Source of the DNA: Phalacrocorax aristotelis
Taxonomy: Eukaryota; Chordata; Aves; Suliformes; Phalacrocoracidae
Length of the DNA stretch: 64,000 bases
Assembly (NCBI RefSeq): GCF_949628215.1
Contig: NW_027441196.1
Location: 301,001 to 365,000, forward strand
Reading direction: 5' to 3'
In this document: positions 36,201-47,200 of the stretch, one piece after another
Layout of the letters: every line of letters begins with the position of its first letter
How positions within the stretch are numbered: position 1 is the stretch's first letter
Notes under the pieces: model-generated
Databases searched by the model: none
What the model was told of the DNA's origin: nothing
Seen by the model: the letters and a program-made list of their open reading frames with translations, nothing else
Program-made: the position numbers and the translations under genes

Positions 36201-39200
36201 TTCCTCAGAAGCACCGGAGCTGGGCAGGCATCACCCAAGCATCCCCCAGCTGTCAGCAACAGCTCCGTGACCCACACAGGACATTGCTGGTGGGGCCAAA
36301 AGCCTGCCAGTGCCTCCCGACCCCTCAAACCAAGCAAGCCCAGCACACAGTTACCCCTGAGATGGAGGGACAACACCTTCAGCTGCCTGCCCATGTTCAC
36401 TGCTACAATTCTCCCCACGCTCGGCGCCTCAGCCTTCTGACACCTCCCTCCTTCATGTCCAGGCCCCAGGTCCTCACAATGGCTCGAGACGCCGTCCCAT
36501 CCACCTACCTTCACAGCTCTTTTGCATGCAAGATGCTTGGTCCTGAGCCGGTGCTGCTCACAGAGCTCCCAGGAGGTGGCCGAGAGGACAACATCACCTG
36601 GGTCTGCAAGCTCATGGGCCTCACAAACTTCATGCAGGGCCTGGCCACAGATACAGAAGTACCGCCAATCCCTGTCTCCAAAAACCACAAGGCTCATGGG
36701 CGCTGCAGAGATCCCTGGGGAGAGAGAGCGGGAGAAGCAAACTGACACGGAGAACATTTTGAGCTCTGCGCTCCCCAGCATCTCAGCTGTTCAGAACCTA
36801 ATCTGAAGCCCAGCGGGGAGGCGGCCATTATGGAGGGGGAGGACATCCTCCGTCCTCCTCGGGGGATACTGACACGGCTCCATGAAACAGGTGTCCAGAA
36901 ATAGACAAACAAATTTGGCATTGGCAAGGCGTTGAGAGTGCCGGGCATCTTACCCAGCTGCCTGCCTGCCCCAGAAGCCCAGCAAACCAGCGGGCTTGAT
37001 CACCACCTGCTGCGTTTACACGCAGGTAGGCTGTAGCTGTCTGCTGGAGAAAACCTAACAGCCTGCAAAAGCCCTTCTCCCAGCCGTGAGCAAAGCAGTT
37101 CCCTTTTGCTCTTTGTGAAAGGCAGGGGAGAATCCAGCAGGGAAAGGATGCAAAGCTGCCCCCGCCTGAAAAAAGGAAAGGGTAACTACCTCCCGCAGAC
37201 ACCCGCGCTAAAGCAGACATGCAAAGACCCTAATACTTGATCTGACACCCGCTCTGCCTTAGGCTTAAGCTTCCTCTGCGTCTGGAAATGCATGCAAGAC
37301 CAGCAGTCCTGGTCTCCCGTCCCTGCTCCGACTACCGCTGGCCCCTTGAATGCTCACAGGAGATGCTTTCCTTTGGCACTGGCCCCAGCAGGGATCCCCG
37401 CATTCCCTGCCCGGGAGAAGCACCCTGTGGCGCGTGAGAGTGCCACGCATCTGCGCCTGGCACAGCGCCCGTACCTATCTTCAGTCGGACCTTCTGACCC
37501 ACGGGCGTGTCACGACTCCCATACTTCTTCTGGATCTGCCGGCTACATTGCAGCACCAGGCTGATGGTCTTAGCCAGCTCCCGGTGCGATGTTCTCCACA
37601 GCACCAGCACAGCATCCCCTGGGGAAAGCGAGGGAAAGTGAAGGCTCTGCCGAGACCTGCCTCTCCCCACACTCCACTCGGTGGCATAAGCGGGCCGACG
37701 TGCTGAGGAAGATGGGCTCGTGGCAGGGCGTTGCCCGGGAGGACCACACCCTGGGCACCGGGACACCTCTCCTCTCCCGGGCCAGCCACAGCAGCAGCCA
37801 GACGGCAGCAGCAGCACCCCCTGCCCCGAGCGCTCCTCTGCAGCTGCAGCACGTCAGGGACTCCTCCTCCCCTCGCAGCCCGGCAGCCCAAGCTCTGCCA
37901 TCACCAGGGCCTCCCTGCCCCTCACCAGCACCCCGACACACACCTTTGGCTCTGCTTTATAGCTTTATATATGTGCTTTATATGTGCGTGCTTCCTTGCC
38001 CCCGCCCGCAGCACAGGGCCCCGCAAGAGGGGACCGAGTGAGGGGAGCCACAGCCCTTGGCCAAAGCCAAGGCAGCCCCGGGGGGAAAGAAAGAGGAGCC
38101 TGGAGAAAGGGCACTGCGGGGGGCGTGCGTGCATGGCCAGAAAGCTGGCTCAAGGTGCTGCACAGAGCCTCTTGCGAAGGAGAGCACGGCAAACGGCCGC
38201 CACAACAGCTAAATGCTGCAGACCCGTACACGTGGGCATCGTTGTCCAAAGTACATACCGGCAAACTTCAAGATGTCTCCACCAAAAGTCAGCACCTCTG
38301 TGGACAGAGGGAAGGAAAGGAGGAGTCATGTGGCCACCTTCTTGCAGAAGGCACAGAGCAAGCCCCTCTGCCGGGACAGGAGCACCTGGGCGCGGGCGCC
38401 CCGTGGGGCACAGCTCAGGAAAGCACCACTCCGGCCTGCCTCCCCGCCTCACAGTGGCCACAGCCCTGGTACCCGCGCAGCACGCAGGGAGGCAGGGCCT
38501 CGGGACGCCTCCAAAGCTGGGAAGGCTGGAGGCCAGAAGGAGCCTCTGCGGTCCACCTGGTCCAACCCCGCTGCTCAAGCAGGGCTGCACAGAGCCAGCT
38601 GCCCAGGACAGCGGCTAGATCGCTTCTGAATAGCTCTGAGCAGGGAGACTCCACAGCCTCCCTGGGCAACCTGTGCCAGCGCCCACTCATCCTCACAGTC
38701 AAAAAGTGTTTCCTGATGTACAGAGGGAAACCTCCTGTGTTTCAGGGCGTGCCCGTGGCGTGCCCTCTGGTCCTGACACTGGGCACCACTGGAAAGAGCC
38801 TGGCTCTGTCCTCTTTGCACCCTCCCTCAGGTTTTAGACACATTCCCAAGATCCCCCCCGAGCCTTCTCTTCTCTAGGCTAAACAGTCCCAGCTCTCTCA
38901 GCCCTTCCTTGTAGGAGAGATGCTCCAGAGCCTTCAGCATCTTTGACCACACTCTTGCTTTTACTCTACAAGTGCTGCCAAAGGGGTGGCCGCAATGTGC
39001 TCACAGTCAGCTCAGAAGGGTCAAGATGTCCCCTGCGGAAAGGGGCTTGTGAGGGTCTCTCACACACCCCCACATGCTCGTGCGCGCACACGGACACGCG
39101 CACAAACGCGGACGCCAGTGCCAGCATCCTCCAGTCGCTCGCACGCTGGCACTTGCTGGATGCCCTCAGCCTGCTCTGGGCCCTAACACGTCACTGAGCC

Positions 39201-40012
39201 AGGCGTTCACGCCACAGGCGCAGAGGGGGCTGCTGAGAAAGCAGGTGCCTCCTCGGCCACAGCGGGGAGCACAGAGGACCTGAGCTGCTCCTGACCCTCC
39301 ACAAGACCCTGGCTGCTCTCACTGATCCTCTGGGCCACAGACAGCCCGGAGCCTTCCAAGGAGGCAGGACCCGGCTGCCCAGCCTGCCTGCCTCCACCCT
39401 CCGGCAGCGGCCTCATGACCTGATGCCAGGCAGTCCTGCAGCATGGCTCTTACCCTCCAAAATGTCACACAGGTAGCAGTTGAGGGTTTGCACCAGCTCA
39501 TCAGTGCCCCTCTCCGTGCCGCTCCTCTGTATGAATTTCTCTGTCAACGTAGTGAAAGCTGCAACAGGAACACCCAGAAATCAGGAAACGCCCTTGTGGG
39601 CCAAAGGACCTGCCAGCCAGTTCCACGCTGCCCGGCCTGAGAGCCTGTAGGTCACACCTTCCCATGCCCCAGCTCAGTGCTGCTGGCAGCAGTGGTTGAC
39701 CACCCAAGATAAGGCATCCCGCTCTCTTTGGGCATCTCAGCAGAAGAGTGCAGCAGTGACAAGATGGCCCCTCTGTATGAGGGGCAGGGGCAGGGCTCCA
39801 AAGGGCCTGCTGTGTCCCAAAAGGGCTCGCGGCCGTGGTTGCTCCTCCCTGCTCGCCCCACCTGATATATCCGCAAAGAGCAGCACTCCGTCGATAGGCT
39901 GAGAGTAACAGTTGCTCTGAAGGGAGTCCTCAGCAAGGAGACCGGGGAGGAAAGCTGCTGCTTTCTCCAGGTCTGAGTGGTGGTATTTCCTCTCCCAGGC
40001 AGAAGCCATCAT
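24276..40012 (-). CDS. ADCY10: Soluble adenylyl cyclase-like protein (ADCY10 paralogue), 25 exons
   Basis: Makes cAMP from ATP in ADCY10; here an intact frame of 1255 codons. Exons (high to low): 40012-39862, 39558-39454, 38297-38259, 37618-37475, 36714-36509, 36072-35979, 35655-35567, 35166-34972, 34855-34734, 34100-34024, 33716-33527, 32593-32541, 31967-31814, 31097-30905, 30695-30609, 30294-30011, 29393-29257, 28613-28518, 27869-27615, 26912-26577, 26338-26284, 25865-25643, 25244-25137, 24976-24798, 24471-24276. Every junction is GT-AG and every phase agrees. First cyclase domain: [10 protein letters not shown] (Asp48) and ILKFAGDAVL (Lys96, Asp100), matching human Asp47, Lys95 and Asp99 with a constant offset of 1. 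Second domain: [11 protein letters not shown] with Asn414 and Arg418. Then a P-loop NTPase part with Walker A GTMGSGKS (517-524) and a Walker B-like [10 protein letters not shown] (Asp645, Asn646; human has Glu). Oddities: the residue at human Arg176 (bicarbonate site) is Cys177, and the C-terminus stops about 350 residues early. The start is one of two adjacent ATGs. Confidence 0.9.
28650..28740 (+). repeat. CR1 3' end in an intron of the ADCY10-like gene
   Basis: 'agttggacttgacgatctt' followed by a tail with ATTCTATAATGATTCTGTG. Only the 3' end is present. Confidence 0.85.
38515..38960 (-). repeat. CR1 3' part in an intron of the ADCY10-like gene, minus strand
   Basis: The complement of the CR1 ORF2 end and 3' UTR ('cctccctgggcaacctgtg', 'ccttctcttctctaggct') lies between exons 2 and 3, in the transcriptional sense of the gene. 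Confidence 0.8.
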
Positions 40013-40159
40013 CAGCACCCTGTGGCACACGGGGTACCTCAGGAGGATGAGGACCTCGCCGCTCAGTGCGAGTTGCACACTGAGCCTGGAGCCTCTGCGC
40101 GGGACGACTGACCCTCTGCACCCACAGCGGTGGTCACAATCGCCTGACAGTGACATCCT

Positions 40160-40800
40160 CCCTATGTCATCGCCTGCTGAGCCACAGTGACACACGCTGC
40201 CTCCCAGGCAGCCAGCGCCACCCCACTTCTCTGAGGACAGTGCCGAAGGGAGGCGCTTCAGCGACCTGTTGCTGAATTTGCAGCTGCTTCCCCCCTTCCC
40301 CAGGACCAGCTGCCTCCGCACGCACAGCTCGTTGCTAGCACTGGTCCTTTCCCCGGCAGCTACGCAGCCTGTCGCCATCTTCCCAGTAGGCTGGCTCCTT
40401 TCTTGCTCCCTTACTCCCTCCTCAAGCCCCAAGGTGTCCCACCTCGGACACGGGAGCCCTCCAGCTCTCCCTTCCCTCCATCCGCACAGCGCCTGCGACG
40501 GACAGCAGCCTGCCTCTGGCAGAGTCAGCAGCTCCTGAGCTGCCACGTTCCCTGGGCTGGGTGAGAGCTCCGGCACGTGAAGCCAGGCCCCTCACCCCTG
40601 ACGGCAGCCAGGGTTTCCCAGCGGAAAGGGAGGCCGGGGCATACGCGCAGGCGGCCCCACAGCTGCCAGACGGCAGAGGGGAGGCCATCAGAGAGACCGT
40701 GGCGGAGCAGCAAGCAAGCCTCCCGCAGCTGCACGACCGCATTCTCGGCTGTGCCGAGGCGCTGTGCCCAGGTGCCACCACTCTCCCCGGATGATGCCAG
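40160..40800 (-). pseudogene. Possible remnants of ADCY10 C-terminal exons
   Basis: Minus-strand frame at about 40,790-40,606 contains LREACLLLRHGL and AVWQLWGRL and ends in a donor-like GTGAGG. A second segment near 40,320 contains KFSNRSLKRLP. From memory of human ADCY10, both resemble parts of the C-terminal region missing from the gene below, in the same order, but matches are short and frames differ. They would belong to an upstream tandem copy. Alternatively this is simply the 5' region of the gene. Confidence 0.25.
40372..40384 (-). promoter_or_regulatory. YY1-like motif upstream of the ADCY10-like start
   Basis: The minus strand reads GGGAAGATGGCGAC about 360 bp upstream of the ATG. 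It resembles YY1 initiator-proximal sites; function is inferred from position only. Confidence 0.3.
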
Positions 40801-41147
40801 AGGAGGGGGGCAGGGGCCATTCACAGCGAGTCAGCAGGAGATGCTGTGCCTCCTGGGACACTCGGCACCACCCGCGTGTCCTGCCTCCTTAGCTCCTGCC
40901 ACGAGCTAAGCTACATGCGTGTATATACATAAACATAGGCAATTGTTTGTGGCACAGCCACAGCCTCCTAGCTGAAGGCACGACTGGCCGCTGAAGGAGA
41001 TGCCACACATACTGACGCTCCCAGCTGCCAGCAGGGAGGCCATTACGTACAACCAGAGGGACCCCAGTCCTGCTTAACGCCTGTGCGAAGAAACAGAAGC
41101 TTTTGGACCAAAGGGCGTGGCACGGCTGTGAGCTCAGCATGCCTGAT

Positions 41148-41379
41148 GTTCCTGCAGTGGCCACGGGAATTCTGTGCTCAGGATGTGCCAGGGCAAAGCT
41201 GCATATGCAGAGCTCCTGCAGGTGACTGAAGCCCCTGCCATTCTGCAGTTCCCTAAGCGAGCTGCAATCCGCCAGCAAACTCCGGCCCATCTCAGTGAGC
41301 ACACCTGTAGCCGTGCCCACAATTCTGGAGTCTGCCACAAACTGAGAGGGGCCTCAGCGTGAAGCGCAGGGAACCTCCA
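41148..41379. repeat. Direct repeat copy 2 flanking the ADCY10-like gene
   Basis: Partner of 23,835-24,068, 17.3 kb away in the same orientation. A minus-strand frame of 149 codons runs through it (41,338-40,892) without a recognised domain. Confidence 0.9.
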
Positions 41380-41992
41380 CACGCCACAGACCTACAGAGG
41401 AATTCAAATTATTATCACAAGTGGTAATACAGGATCAATCACGCCTAGACCAACTTTTAGCAGCACAGGATACTGTGCGCTGTATGTACATTATTGAATA
41501 ACAGCTGCTGGATTTTTATGTTTTATAGGGTTTTTATGTATATCAAGAGCAGAAGAAATTAAACTGCTAGAAACTAGATAAAGACTCATTTAAAATTTAT
41601 TACATTGAAGAAGGCAATGTAATCGGAGTGGCTAACCTCTTGGCTCCCACGCTTAGGCAGAGGACTGTGAACTAAAAGGATCTGGGCTGTTGGATTCACT
41701 CTCTTGTGTTGCTTTTTAAGGACAGATGTGTTTTTACAGTGTTGCAGTACCTTACGAACTCGACTTACGACTTAAATAATGAAAAGCATTGTGTGACCCT
41801 GACAGTCAACTGAAAAGGATGGACTGCTTGGAAAATCTCATGCCCTAACTATTGCACCAGTTCCTCTGGAGGGCATGAAATTGAGGCAGACAGAGGTACA
41901 TCTGGTTGACGCTGCCCAGCGCTGGCAGTGTCCAGTGAGCCTGCCCAGCTCCACACCATCACCCACCAGCTGGGACAGCCCACCGTCTGGGA
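41380..41992. other. No gene seen
   Basis: AT-rich to about 41,860, then GC-richer up to the inverted repeat. Nothing recognised. Confidence 0.4.
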
Positions 41993-43371
41993 GGGGGTGC
42001 CAGGGCCCATCGGGCCAGGCGCAGCTGGTGCAGCTCCACAGTGGGGTGCTGCTTCCCCCTGTGTTGCAGCTCCCTCACGGGGTGCAGCTCCCCACCATGG
42101 CTGCTCCCTGTCCCCCTGCCTATGGATGCGGACAGCAGGCGCTGACAGGGACGCTGGTGCCCCACCACCTGATGGGGCTGCGATGAGGGCATAGTCCAGC
42201 AGGAGTGCCCATATCCCACCGGCTCCTATGTGCTGCACATCCCTGCTCCACCCGGCCCCCCGCCACACGGGCAGCAGGCAGGCAGCAGCAGGCAACAAGT
42301 GGGCAGCAGCAAGCGCAGGGCATCTGAGGACACCAATGTGCCCACCTTGGTGCTTGAGTGACGCAGCAGCTCTGGGGATGCTGGGGGACAAAGTGCCCTG
42401 CACCCGCTGCCCTCCTGCCCACTCCGACTGCTGCTGATCAAGAAGGCACAGAGCATGGATCCCCGTGACATGCTACCCCACGACAGGCTGATGCACCCTC
42501 CCGTCGATTTCCTGCTATCCCTCGGGCCCTTGGGGGGCTCATGGCTGCACCCACCCTGCTGGAGGAGCAGGAGCAGCCGGTGCCCATCACACCCGAGCAG
42601 CTGCCCCAGCAGGAGCGCGTGAAGACGCCGGCCCAGGAGCAGCAGGAGTGGGCGGCCCTGCAGGTGTCACTGGGCCACCTGCAGGTTTTTGTGCAGAGGG
42701 AGATCGACATGCAGATGGCCGACGAGCACAGCTACCCATAACCCACCGGCCCAGCACCGGCCCCCATAGCACCCATGCGCAGAGGAGATCCGGAGGCAGA
42801 AACCTGCACCCACCTGCTACAGCCCCAGCCTTCCCCCAGATCCCCATATCTTGCTGAATTCATTAAAAGAGTTGGGTGTTGCCTTTGCAGCACCTCTCTC
42901 TGCCTGCCATCATTTGCTCAGCAGGAGGGAGGGCAGGGCGGTTAATGCAGCCCCTGCCCACCCCACGGGTGCCTGAGCTGGGATCGGGATGGCTTACATA
43001 CATATTTTGTTCTATAAGATAATATTATTTTATCTTGGTAAATACTAGGTTGATTAATTTGGAAATAAATATTTTGATATTTAGAAAGAGGAAAATATTT
43101 TTATATAATTTGTATTACATATATGTCTATGTACAATATAACAGACATACCTATAAATACATACATCTCTATAGGTGCCTATGTATCCCCCCACAGAATA
43201 CACAGAGGGAAAGGGGAGGGGGTGTCAGGGAGGGACTGGGATGCGGGGGAGGGGTGACATGACCCCAGGGGCCCAGGACTCACCGCAGTTCCTGCTCTCT
43301 GCACTGCCAGGCACATGGCACAGCTCAGGCACTTCTGTCTCTGTCTGTCGGTCTGTCCCTCCCTCCCTCTG
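41993..43371 (+). repeat. Long inverted repeat, left arm (1379 bp)
   Basis: Pairs with 48,231-49,609 (coordinates sum to 91,602 along the whole arm). By direct comparison there are 12 mismatches and no indels, 99.1% identity. The arm contains a GC-rich part (41,993-42,960), an AT-rich part (43,000-43,190) and a G-rich end. Confidence 0.95.
42541..42741 (+). CDS. Small open frame in the left arm, unrecognised
   Basis: 66 codons opening MAAPTLLEEQEQPVP and ending ADEHSYP, Gln/Glu-rich and predicted helical. ATTAAA follows at about 42,861. Other frames upstream (QLVQLHSGVLLPP; then a 3' piece ending KRRASEDTNVPTLVLE and a stop) look like pieces of a broken, Pro/Gln-rich, transcription-factor-like sequence. 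I do not recognise the gene. It may be a terminal exon or a pseudogene. Confidence 0.25.
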   Translation: MAAPTLLEEQEQPVPITPEQLPQQERVKTPAQEQQEWAALQVSLGHLQVFVQREIDMQMADEHSYP

Positions 43372-46300
43372 CTGCAGCCCCGCTCACCCGACTGCCTTCC
43401 ACCTCAGGGAACCCACGGGTGCCTCACAGCTCGCACCCCAGGAGGCCGCCCCGAGGCACAGCTCAGGGAGGCCGGAGCGGGGCACAGGCCCAGCTGGCTG
43501 CTGCCAGGACAGGCCCGGGGGCGGCCTGGGGCTGCGGGACAGGCCTCGGGCCACGGGCTGGGGCCGGGGCAACATGGCCGCCCGGCAGCCCCTGCCCCAG
43601 GGCTCCAGCTCCCAGCATGCCCCGGGGCGCGCCTTCCCGCCGCCCGACCCTGCGCGGGCACCGCCCCCCCAGCCCGAGCCAGCCGCCCCCCCGCAGGCCC
43701 CACGGCCGCCTCCCCGGGGCTGCCCAGGCCCTGCTCCGGGACACCCGCTGGGCGGGGAGGGGGCAGGGGGGAGACAGCAGCAGGCAGACACACAGAGGGA
43801 GCAGGAGAACAGGGCGCAGCTGGGCAGGGAGTGGAGGAAGGAAAAATCCTGGTAAGGAGCCGGCAGAGGGACAGAGGGACGGAGCGAGAAACAGATGGAG
43901 GGCAAGGGGGCAGCGGGGCTCCGGGCGAGGGAGCGGGACAGGGGGTCAGAGAGACGGTAAAGGCACCAGGAGAGCGCAGGGACAGAGACGTGGCAGAGGG
44001 AGCGGGGCAGGGGGACAGAGGGGAGAGGGGCGGAGGGAAAAGGCAGCGGGGAGAGAGAAAGGGGGAGGCCGGGGCGCAGAGCGGGACACAGGGCGAGGGG
44101 AGGGCGGGAAACGACCCCGAGAGACTGAGGCAGAGAGGGCTGTGGGTCAGGACAAGGAGGCGCAGAAGGGCACAGCAGCCGCGGCCTCCAGGGTGGAGAC
44201 GCAGGAAGAAGAAAAGCAGACAGGAGCAGGACGGAGGCCCCGAGAGCAGCAGGGCCAGCTGAGTGGGGAATACAGGCGGGAGAGAGGGCACAGGCTGCAG
44301 GACACAGGGGAAAACAGCAGCCAGGAGGGAGGACACGGCAACAGAGAAAGGAGAAGGCCAGGGAGCGGGAGAGAGGTGTAGGGAAAGGAAAACAGAGTAA
44401 CAGGCTACAGGACAGACAGGGCGGAGTTAGACAATACAGGCTGGGAGTCAGAGAGAAAGAAAGAGAAAGAAGGAAGGGAGGAAGGAAAAGAAAGAAATAA
44501 CCAGTGATGGGCTAAAGATAGAGAGGGAGGAACTGAAAAATGGGGTCAGGGAGCCAGACAGAGAGCGATGGGGAGAGAGCAAAAATAGCAACTCTGGGCA
44601 GCTGCCCCATTTCTCGATCACTGGCCAGGAACTGCATTACCGGGAGCCTTCAAGAAATGTGCTGCCTGTAAAAGCCCTGCCCTGGGCCCAATCCTGCGTC
44701 CTAATATTGGTGACCAGCATCGCCTTGCAGAGTGGCCAGGACTGGTTTTTTTGTTTGTTTCCTTGTTGGTTTTGCTTTTATTTTTTTTTAAAAAAAGTAC
44801 TATTTTAGCTCTAAATAGAACCTGCAAGGAAAAAGGAACCAGGCGTACCAGGTCAGACACGTTTAAAGGCTGACCCCATTCAACAGCCGCACAAACCATC
44901 AATCATTCCTGCTGCAACACTCCACTGCCTGCCTGCAGATACAGGCAGCCGCCCTGTTTCTAGCACAGTCCCCAGGAGCAGCACCATGGTGCAGCTCTAC
45001 AGCCATACTGCCTGCAAAATGTTAAGCACAGCTTAATTCTGGAGAGTTTCCCCTCTTTTTAGGCCTGCTGGTTAAAGACTCCTCCATCGAGAGGTGGCTC
45101 AGGACCACACCAGGGGCCAGCAGCGCTGCTCTCTGCATCCCATGGCAGCGATGGGCAGGGAGAGAGGTTGTCAGATCCCGGGGTGAGGAACAAGTGCAGG
45201 GTGTCAGGGTCACCCTGCCTGGATTTTCCCAGCAAAGCCCCAGCTGGTGCCGGCCCCGTGCTGCAGTCGCAGGGCCGAGGCTCAGGGAGCCGGGCATTTC
45301 TGGGGGCGCTGCACTCTGCTGGGCCCCACTGCCAGCTGCGGGCTGCCCTGGGCTTCCCTCCCCATTGTCTCCAGCTCTGCTTTCTGACCACAGAATGCCT
45401 TGCCTGCTTCCCACAGCCGTCCTGACCCATGTCTGCAGCTTGTACATGGGGTCCATGTCACACAGCTGACTTGGGGGTGGCGGGTCTCTCTCGTGGCACC
45501 CCGGGATTGGGGACAAAACAAACCAAATTGCTCCTTTCAATCTTTGTCCCCAGGGACACCCAGTGGAGACCTACCGTGCACAGGACAGCGTCCTTCAGGG
45601 ACGTGACAGCCGATTGCAGAGCAGCGCTGAGACCCACCTGACGGCAAAGGCGCCTGGTGACCTGCTCTTCCTGGGCCCACCAAAGCAGCCTTCCTCCAGC
45701 CCTGGTTTTGGTGAGATCTGGAGGAGCACAGAGATGTTTCTCCGGCATCCAGGCCTGAAGAGGTTTTCCCAGTGTGCCTGTGAGAGATCCTGCTCCCAGG
45801 AAGCACCTCCCCATAGAGCAAAGGCCGTACCCAGCCACCCGTGCTCGGTACGGCTGCCCCAAGGGGCCTCGCAGGGAGGACGGGTTCATCTGCCCTGTGG
45901 CTCTGGCACAGAAATGATGAGCCGTAGCCCCGTGGTCATGGCTGGCCGGTTCCAAGGCTCCAAGTGCCCTTTCACTGGGAGTGTTGAACCCCGGCACTTT
46001 TTCAGGGTGGCCCTGGCCCTGGAGAAGCAGCGAAGGAGCAGATGGCAGGCTGCCTTGCCCTTCCTGCGCAGTAGTCTGCCGGCCCTGGTGTTACGCTCTT
46101 GTCTCTTTCAAGGTTAGTTCGGGTTGCCACAGAGTACCTGGGAGCTCCACTATTGTAAGCATCCAATCCTAATCTGGGAACAGAGCAGGGCCTGGAATCT
46201 GTAAGAGGGTCAGGGGAGTTGGTGGGGAAAAACGGCAGGTATTGGTTCTTCCCAGTTCCCCCTGAGGGCTGCAGCAGTTCAGCGAGCTGGAGAAGGCAGC

Positions 46301-46926
46301 AGCGTGAGAAGAATTGAGCCCTTTGAGCGATGGCACATTCTGTTCCCCTCCAAAGGGGAAGATTTCAACCCTTCATTTCAATAGTTCAGCCTTGCAGCAG
46401 CTGTGATCTCCTAGAGGACATCCCATGGGGCTGTTCCCATCAGTCCTCGCCGGCTCTTCGCTCTGCAGATTTTCCAAGGGGCAGTCCCTGGGAGCGATGG
46501 GAGTTCAAATGTACAGCAGCAGAGCACCAGGGACTTGTGGGTCTTCCCAAAGGCTTGCAGTTAAAGGGTTTTTAAATTCTGCAGGAATGTAAAGGATTTG
46601 TAAATGCTGCTGCCCTCCTATTTCAAGTTGGTGGCGGCAGGGGCAGCAATTTTGCTCTTTCTGTGTTCGTATGGCTTCCCAAAAGCGTCCAAAAGAGGAC
46701 CAGTGGAAATTGTCCTTCTTGTTGCCATGCGAGGAGAGGCTGAGAGAGCTGGCCTTCTTCAGGTGGGGGAAGAGAAGACTGGGAGGGGGGCAGGGACGTT
46801 TCTTACCGTTGTGTATGTAAACCTGCTGAGAAGGAAGGCAGACGAGGGAGCCAGGCTCTTCTCAAGAGCGTGCGCTGTGAGGACCAGGGGAAAGGGGCAC
46901 AAATCAAAGGACATGATTTCCAGCTT
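43372..46926. other. Inverted-repeat spacer, first part; no gene assigned
   Basis: 43,420-43,790 is CpG-rich, with a YY1-like core (acATGGCCGCC, 43,572-43,582) and CAGCTCCCAGCATGCCC (43,606-43,622), a partial ZNF143/THAP11-type motif, so it may be a promoter. 43,840-44,600 is strongly purine-rich (GA-rich) and explains the long open frames there. 44,600-46,926 shows nothing recognised. Confidence 0.45.
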
Positions 46927-47200
46927 GTCATGGTTTTAGCTGGGATAGAGTTAATTTTCTTCACTGTAGCTGGCATCGTGCTGTGTTTTGGACTTTGTAC
47001 GAAAGCACTGTTGATAGCATCGTTATGATGATCATTATTATTTTATTTAAATTATTGAACTGTTCTTATCTCAACCCACAAGATTTTTTTCTCCTTTTGC
47101 TTTTGGTCTTCCAATTCTCTCCCCATCCCACAGGGGTTGGGGGAGTGAGCGAGCGGCTGCGTGGTGTTTAGTTGCTGGCTGGGGCTGAACCACGCCGCTG
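46927..47200 (+). repeat. Avian ERVL-type solo LTR, internally shortened
   Basis: Begins TGTCATGGTTTTAGCTGGGA and ends GTTGCTGGCTGGGGCTGAACC, the familiar ends of a common bird LTR family, with GAGTGAGCGAGCGGCTGCG near the 3' end. Exact ends are approximate. Confidence 0.7.

Noticed and set aside
24276-40012. ADCY10-like locus as a decayed pseudogene
   Set aside because: All 25 exons have canonical splice sites, phases agree and no internal stop appears, so decay is not supported by the sequence.
43315-44381. Two overlapping plus-strand frames of over 300 codons and one on the minus strand
   Set aside because: They run through a CpG-rich and then purine-rich stretch with low-complexity Arg/Gly/Glu composition and no domain. 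Composition explains them.
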